The notes below the pieces were generated by a model. It saw nothing but the letters and a program-made list of their open reading frames with translations. It searched no databases and was not told where the DNA came from. From Dehalococcoidales bacterium (GTDB lineage Bacteria > Chloroflexota > Dehalococcoidia > Dehalococcoidales > RBG-16-60-22), in the NCBI GenBank assembly GCA_030603605.1, contig JAUVXN010000040.1, positions 1 to 10,418 of the forward strand: DNA of 10,418 bases, written 5' to 3'. Of the stretch, positions 6,978 through 10,418 are shown in pieces. Both the position numbers and the translations under genes were made by a program. The first letter of the stretch is position 1. Each line of letters opens with the position of its first letter.

Positions 6978-7736
6978 ATGCTAGTTTCAAAACGGTTCTT
7001 TCTGAGTAGGCTAAGGATGCTAACCTTCCTTACTGAACTGGAGGCAACCAGTGGTCCGGCTGAGTCCTTATACATACCGCCTGGCTTGCCTTTACAAGAG
7101 GTTGGAAATTTACTGAAAAAGGTGCTTGACCCACAAGCCATTCCACCGGAATTAGCCGAACTCGCTGCCGCTTCGAAAACGGGGGCGGTCATTTTTGGGA
7201 GCCCTTCCCAAACGCGTCTGGTTGTGCCACCATTTCCGATAAGGGCAGAATACTTAGCGCGGGGTTATGTTGTTGAGCCGTTGTGTTCTCTGCTCAAACG
7301 TAATTTCAGGGTTGCCTTGATTCTAATACGTTTGGGAGCATATGCCATCGGGCTCTCTGAGGGTGAAAGTCTGGTCACCAGTAAGGTTGGAACCGGGCTT
7401 ATCCACGGGCGACACAAGAAAGGTGGCAGTTCACAGCAGCGATTTCAGAGACACCGAGAAAAGCAGATCGAATATTTTCTGACCCGGGTCTGCGGCCACA
7501 TCCAGGAACGTCTCAAACCTCATGCCTCGACGCTAGACTTCGTAGTTTATGGTGGTGCGCAAACTACAATATTATTGCTGCAAAAGCAGTGTCCCTTTCT
7601 GGCCAAGCTTGAGGGTGCAATCCTGCCACCTCTGCTCGACATACCCGAACCACGTCAGGCGGTACTGGAAAAGGCGGTCAGGCGTGTCTGGTCAAGTAGC
7701 GTAATTGAGTGGCGGGATGATGAAGTTCTAGTCTGA
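6978..7736 (+). CDS. VLRF1-type (Vms1-like) peptidyl-tRNA release factor homologue
   Basis: A 252-residue protein of the eRF1-like/VLRF1 superfamily. The N-terminal part has SLYIPPGLPLQEV (30-42), typical of bacterial eRF1-like proteins. The signature is GRHKKGGSSQQRFQRHREKQ (144-163), the glycine-rich catalytic loop plus the RFxRxRE helix of the actinobacterial/chloroflexi VLRF1 group. Gln153 or Gln154 is the likely counterpart of the catalytic glutamine of yeast Vms1. The C-terminal strand DFVVYGGAQTT (187-197) and the closing VRRVWSSSVIEW complete the domain. Eukaryotic Vms1/ANKZF1 cuts the nascent chain from tRNA on split 60S subunits; bacterial members are poorly characterised. It lies 27 nt after mutS2, so probably in the same transcript. 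ATG 6978 has a weak AGAGG upstream; ATG 7017 (Met14) is possible but would cut into the first helix. Family confident, cellular role inferred. Confidence 0.85.
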   Translation: MLVSKRFFLSRLRMLTFLTELEATSGPAESLYIPPGLPLQEVGNLLKKVLDPQAIPPELAELAAASKTGAVIFGSPSQTRLVVPPFPIRAEYLARGYVVEPLCSLLKRNFRVALILIRLGAYAIGLSEGESLVTSKVGTGLIHGRHKKGGSSQQRFQRHREKQIEYFLTRVCGHIQERLKPHASTLDFVVYGGAQTTILLLQKQCPFLAKLEGAILPPLLDIPEPRQAVLEKAVRRVWSSSVIEWRDDEVLV

Positions 7737-7739
7737 AAG

Positions 7740-7773
7740 TTGCACAATCCGAGCTGTTGATTGCAAGGTGCAA
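7740..7773. repeat. Hairpin between convergent VLRF1 and arfB genes
   Basis: TTGCAC (7740-7745) and GTGCAA (7768-7773) form an outer 6-bp stem, and AATC/GATT an inner one, around a 9-nt loop with a 5-nt bulge. It begins 4 nt after the VLRF1 stop. The perfect palindrome CTCAATTGAG follows at 7775-7784. There is no T-run, so a terminator role is possible but unproven. Nothing else is seen in the 124-nt gap to arfB. Confidence 0.3.
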
Positions 7774-7860
7774 ACTCAATTGAGCACCGAGCTTGACCAG
7801 GACAGTAACGTTGTGGGCAACCCCGACCTAATTTGGCAAAACGATTTCGGCACCTAGTAG

Positions 7861-8286
7861 TTACTCATTGTAGGGATGGGCAGGCCCCCGTAGGCGTTTA
7901 CTCTCGGCGCCGCGACGCTTGCTCTCTAACCGACGTATCTTTGATGCCAGTGTTGGTCTTGTCTTGCGGCGGATTTTTGGTCTTTGTGCTGCATTGCGAA
8001 TCAACTCCACAAGCCGGTCGGTTGCATCTTCGCGATTCCGTCCCTGGGTACGGAACCGTTGAGCGTTGATAATAAGTATGCCATCTTCGGTAATCCGGTT
8101 ACCAGCCAGCGAAATGAGACGTTTCCGAACTTCCTTGGGCAAGGAGCGTGAGTTAGCGACGTTAAAGCGAAGCTGCACAGCGGTGGCGACTTTGTTGACG
8201 TTCTGCCCACCCGGTCCTGAGGCGCGAACAAAGTACTCTTGGATCTCGCTTTCGTCGATCGTGATGGTGCGGGTTATGTGAATCAT
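7861..8286 (-). CDS. arfB: ArfB (YaeJ/ICT1) alternative ribosome-rescue peptidyl-tRNA hydrolase
   Basis: A 141-residue protein, almost the length of Escherichia coli ArfB (140). ArfB enters ribosomes stalled without a stop codon, places its basic tail in the empty mRNA channel and hydrolyses the peptidyl-tRNA. The GGQ catalytic motif is intact: RASGPGGQNVNKVATAVQLR, with Gly-Gly-Gln at 26-28. The C-terminal tail (about 103-133) is strongly basic (PKIRRKTRP, ASKIRRLESKRR, SKRLRG), as in ArfB and unlike ordinary release factors. ATG 8284-8286 begins MIHITRTITID, the expected start of the domain. Upstream there is only a weak GGGG; a possible TAAACT -10 lies very close, so the mRNA may have little or no leader. 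The gene converges on the VLRF1 gene, 124 nt apart, next to mutS2. Function is well established for the family. Confidence 0.95.
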   Translation of the reverse strand: MIHITRTITIDESEIQEYFVRASGPGGQNVNKVATAVQLRFNVANSRSLPKEVRKRLISLAGNRITEDGILIINAQRFRTQGRNREDATDRLVELIRNAAQRPKIRRKTRPTLASKIRRLESKRRGAESKRLRGPAHPYNE

Positions 8287-8304
8287 GCCCCAAGTTTACA
8301 CTCA

Positions 8305-8363
8305 CGTCACTGGCTTAGGCAAGCTTGGAGAGAGGAGGTAACAACATTGCGCTGCCAGTGACG
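8305..8363. repeat. Perfect 10-bp inverted repeat enclosing an orphan Shine-Dalgarno sequence
   Basis: CGTCACTGGC (8305-8314) and GCCAGTGACG (8354-8363) are exact reverse complements separated by 39 nt. The loop contains AGGAGG (8333-8338), a strong ribosome-binding site. The TTG 8 nt after it opens only four codons before a stop. The right arm ends 1 nt before the ATG of the following gene. The stem could act as an RNA structure that places or hides the ribosome-binding site, or as an operator between arfB and the divergent gene. Confidence 0.5.
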
Positions 8364-8364
8364 G

Positions 8365-8835
8365 ATGTTATCGGAGGTGAGTTCGACGCTTAGAGTATCA
8401 GGCGCTCTGGCAAGCCGTTCTATATGGGACTGGCTTGAGGATAAGCTGGAGAGTGACCCACCAGAAAGTATCGCTCCCGGCGAGTTTGAATCTACTAGAG
8501 ACCTGCTTTTTGGCAATATCCTGCTCGTTGCCGGTGGCCACGAAACCGTGGGATCAGACTTAAGCAAGGAACCGACAGGGGAGGGTGAAGACGTCTTGGT
8601 CGTGGCCTATAGTAATAGTTCGGTTGTATCCCCTTCATCACGGTACATGGCCATGGTAATCGAAGAAGTAAAGAAAAGGCCTGAGTGGGACTCGCTGGTG
8701 TCGGCGGCGTCGAAGCTCGATAGCAAGGAGAGCCAGTCCGATCTCAGGCGTATCGCTCGGGACATGGACCGGGAACTAGTTGCCATTGAGCTGATGTATG
8801 CGTTCCCCGGACGGTGCCAGATATGCCCGGCTTGA
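8365..8835 (+). CDS. Hypothetical acidic protein, family not recognised
   Basis: A 156-residue frame from ATG 8365 to TGA 8833-8835. I do not recognise the family. Visible: an acidic amphipathic N-terminal stretch (WDWLEDKLESDPPES, 21-35), a segment DLLFGNILLVAGGHETVGSD (46-65), a probable beta strand DVLVVAYSNSS (76-86), helical C-terminal half (VIEEVKKRPEW, RRIARDMDRELVAIELMYAF), and a closing Cys-Gln-Ile-Cys-Pro-Ala that places a CxxC two residues from the end. There is no signal peptide or membrane segment. The composition is that of a soluble protein and the frame has no competing open frame of similar quality. The start is uncertain: the only strong Shine-Dalgarno sequence (8333-8338) is 26 nt upstream, inside the inverted repeat; GTG 8377 is in frame. 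It lies between arfB (divergent) and the integrase (31 nt to its start), so it could be cargo of the integrated element. Confidence 0.6.
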   Translation: MLSEVSSTLRVSGALASRSIWDWLEDKLESDPPESIAPGEFESTRDLLFGNILLVAGGHETVGSDLSKEPTGEGEDVLVVAYSNSSVVSPSSRYMAMVIEEVKKRPEWDSLVSAASKLDSKESQSDLRRIARDMDRELVAIELMYAFPGRCQICPA

Positions 8836-8866
8836 ATGTGTTAAAATTCGGTAGGTGTGGCGGATA

Positions 8867-10222
8867 ATGAGAGGACATATCAGGAGACAGTCAAAAAATT
8901 CCTGGGAGATTGTCATCGAAATGCCCAGAGACCCGGCCACGGGAAGACGCCGGCAGCATTTCGAGACGGTCAGGGGGTTAAAAAAAGACGCCGAGCGGCG
9001 TCTGAGGGAACTCATTACCAGTCTCGAGAGGGGCGGCTTTGTCCAGCCGAACCGTATTACACTCGGTGTTTGGCTCAAAAGGTGGCATGAGAGCCATGTA
9101 GTACCGAACCTGAAGGCGCAGACGGCCGATAGCTACCTTTCGGAAATACGTATCCACCTGGTTCCCAGCCTGGGGATGGTACCCCTTCAAAAGCTCACCC
9201 CGCAGCACCTGCAGGACTACTACGCCCGTGCCCTGCTTAAGGGACGAGTTGACGGCACGGGAGGTCTTTCCGCCTCCACGGTGCGTTATCATCACCGCAT
9301 CATGCACCGGGCACTGAAGCAGGCAGTGAAGATGGGGTATCTGGAACGAAACGTGGCCGAAGCTGTCGATCCGCCACGCGTCCGGCGCCGGGTTATGCCT
9401 ACCATGGCACGGGATGATATTCCCAGGTTCCTGGCAGCGGCCTGGGGTAATTTCTATTATGTAGTATTTTACACCGCCCTATTCACCGGTATGCGGTTGG
9501 GAGAGCTGCTAGGGCTGCGCTGGTGCGACGTCGACCTGAAGCTTGGATATATTTCGGTGGTCCAGGCTCTATACAAACGTGCCGGTGTCTGTAAGGTAGA
9601 TGAACCCAAGAGCCGCAGCAGCCGGCGCCGTATCACACTGCCGGCGTCCCTTGTGGAGATACTGTTGCAGCACCGGGTAGGACAGGAGGCCCAGGGTATC
9701 CTACTCGGGAGACCGCTACAGGGAACCGACCTGGTCTTTGCCTATCCGGGTAATAAGCCCCTTGATCCAAGTACGGTAAATCACGCTTTCGCTAGAGTCC
9801 TTAAGGAAGCAGGGCTGCCCCGCATCCGCTTCCATGATCTGAGACACACCCATGCCACCCTGATGCTCGTTGCCGGGGTTAATCCCAAGGTAGTCAGCGA
9901 GCGCTTAGGGCACTCGAGTGTCGCCTTCACCATGGATGTCTACAGCCACGTTCTGCCCAGTCTCCAGGAAAGTGCTGCCGAGCGTTTCGACCAGCTTATT
10001 TTTTATACGACCCCGGACAAAAATAATGTTGTCAAAACGCCGAAGCTGGCTCAGGTACAAAACGGGGAGGGTATGTTGGCAAACGGGAGACTGGATGTTG
10101 GGAAAATGTTGGGAAAGGCCTCTCAAATAGTTGACATAACTGGTGGAATTGAGTGTGAGCCGCACAGGAATCGAACCTGTAACCTGCTGATTAAGAGTCA
10201 GCTGCTCTGCCAGTTGAGCTAG
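8867..10222 (+). CDS. Tyrosine recombinase/phage-type integrase
   Basis: A 451-residue site-specific recombinase. An arm-site DNA-binding domain comes first (SWEIVIEMPRDPATGRRRQH near residues 12-31), then the SAM-like core-binding domain (about 65-165), then the catalytic domain. All catalytic residues are visible: Arg210 in TGMRLGELLGLRW, Lys248 in PKSRSS, His323 and Arg326 in HDLRHTH, His349 in RLGHSS and the nucleophile Tyr359 in DVYSHV. ATG 8867 is preferred because AGGTG (8853-8857) lies 9 nt upstream and homologues begin MRGHIR; a GTG at 8855 would add four residues. About 90 residues follow the active tyrosine, more than usual, and the last 22 codons with the stop (10220-10222) are antisense to tRNA-Lys. 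This places the gene at the edge of an element integrated at that tRNA. It looks intact. Confidence 0.95.
   Translation: MRGHIRRQSKNSWEIVIEMPRDPATGRRRQHFETVRGLKKDAERRLRELITSLERGGFVQPNRITLGVWLKRWHESHVVPNLKAQTADSYLSEIRIHLVPSLGMVPLQKLTPQHLQDYYARALLKGRVDGTGGLSASTVRYHHRIMHRALKQAVKMGYLERNVAEAVDPPRVRRRVMPTMARDDIPRFLAAAWGNFYYVVFYTALFTGMRLGELLGLRWCDVDLKLGYISVVQALYKRAGVCKVDEPKSRSSRRRITLPASLVEILLQHRVGQEAQGILLGRPLQGTDLVFAYPGNKPLDPSTVNHAFARVLKEAGLPRIRFHDLRHTHATLMLVAGVNPKVVSERLGHSSVAFTMDVYSHVLPSLQESAAERFDQLIFYTTPDKNNVVKTPKLAQVQNGEGMLANGRLDVGKMLGKASQIVDITGGIECEPHRNRTCNLLIKSQLLCQLS
10156..10222. other. Probable integration (att) site in the 3' part of tRNA-Lys
   Basis: Elements carrying tyrosine recombinases often integrate at tRNA 3' ends and rebuild the tRNA with their own copy. 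Here the integrase is next to the 3' end of tRNA-Lys and reads into it. The exact core is unknown; it must lie within the shared tRNA part. No second copy of the tRNA 3' segment was found elsewhere in the window. Confidence 0.4.
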
Positions 10223-10228
10223 CGGCCC
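10156..10228 (-). tRNA. trnK: tRNA-Lys, anticodon CTT
   Basis: A complete 73-nt cloverleaf on the minus strand. Acceptor stem GGGCCGC pairs with GCGGCTC (one G-T pair); D arm GCTC-AACTGGCA-GAGC; anticodon arm GCTGA-CTCTTAA-TCAGC with anticodon CTT; variable loop AGGTT; T arm ACAGG-TTCGATT-CCTGT; discriminator A. The 3' CCA is not encoded (CAC follows). The integrase reading frame runs 67 nt into the gene from its 3' end, on the opposite strand, without breaking the cloverleaf, so the tRNA is expected to work. Confidence 0.97.
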
Positions 10229-10249
10229 GCTTTCTATCTGTCATCACCC

Positions 10250-10279
10250 ATTGTACTGTGCGCTGGGGGGAAATGATAA
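10250..10279 (-). promoter_or_regulatory. Probable promoter of tRNA-Lys
   Basis: On the minus strand, TACAAT (plus 10250-10255) is a near-consensus -10, and TTATCA (plus 10274-10279) a 4-of-6 match to -35, with an 18-nt spacer. Transcription would begin near 10243, about 15 nt ahead of the tRNA. The rest of the right end (10280-10418) shows no gene or structure that I recognise. Confidence 0.5.
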
Positions 10280-10418
10280 GTTAAAACCGCTTCCATTTTA
10301 GCTTAGAAGATGACATTTGTAAATGAGGCGCTGTTGATTTTCTGTGGGGGATGGGCGGTTTAATTGGGCATGGAGTGCCAGCTGCCTGTTCCCGGTTCTG
10401 GGGCAAGTGGCCCTATGT

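Noticed and set aside
1..10418. CRISPR array or insertion sequence
   Set aside because: No regularly spaced repeats of 20-40 bp, no transposase and no terminal inverted repeats were seen; the only mobile-element gene is the tyrosine recombinase.

Overview
The window looks like a chromosomal segment of an anaerobic bacterium, probably of the Chloroflexota (Dehalococcoidia-like). That placement is an inference. It rests on a tungsten/molybdenum aldehyde:ferredoxin oxidoreductase next to a thiolase, a VLRF1-type release-factor homologue of the kind known from actinobacteria and chloroflexi, a tRNA without encoded CCA, and frequent TTG starts.

Left part (1-3736, all on the minus strand, read right to left): a MoaD/ThiS-like small protein, a 614-residue aldehyde:ferredoxin oxidoreductase (AOR), an SCP2/archaeal-type thiolase, and the first 41 codons of what is probably its DUF35 zinc-ribbon/OB-fold partner. 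They look like one metabolic operon for aldehyde or acyl-CoA conversion. The MoaD-like protein ends in Ala-Gly-Asp instead of Gly-Gly.

Middle gap (3737-4565): no intact large gene. It holds a possible structured leader for the moaD-AOR operon, small A/T-rich hairpins, a 23-codon candidate membrane peptide, a decayed SAM-dependent methyltransferase on the minus strand (frameshift in a C5 run, early stop), and an extended -10 promoter for the rightward genes.

Central part (4566-8286): mutS2 (also called rqcU), then 27 bases later a VLRF1 family gene, and facing them on the other strand arfB. MutS2 splits collided ribosomes in Bacillus; VLRF1 proteins release nascent chains from tRNA in eukaryotes; ArfB hydrolyses peptidyl-tRNA on stalled ribosomes. 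Three ribosome-rescue genes in 3.7 kb are the most interesting feature of the window.

Right part (8287-10418): a 10-bp inverted repeat enclosing a strong but orphaned Shine-Dalgarno sequence, an unrecognised 156-residue acidic protein, and a complete tyrosine recombinase whose last 22 codons and stop lie antisense within a tRNA-Lys(CTT) gene. This is the arrangement expected for a mobile element integrated at a tRNA 3' end. The second attachment site is not in the window.
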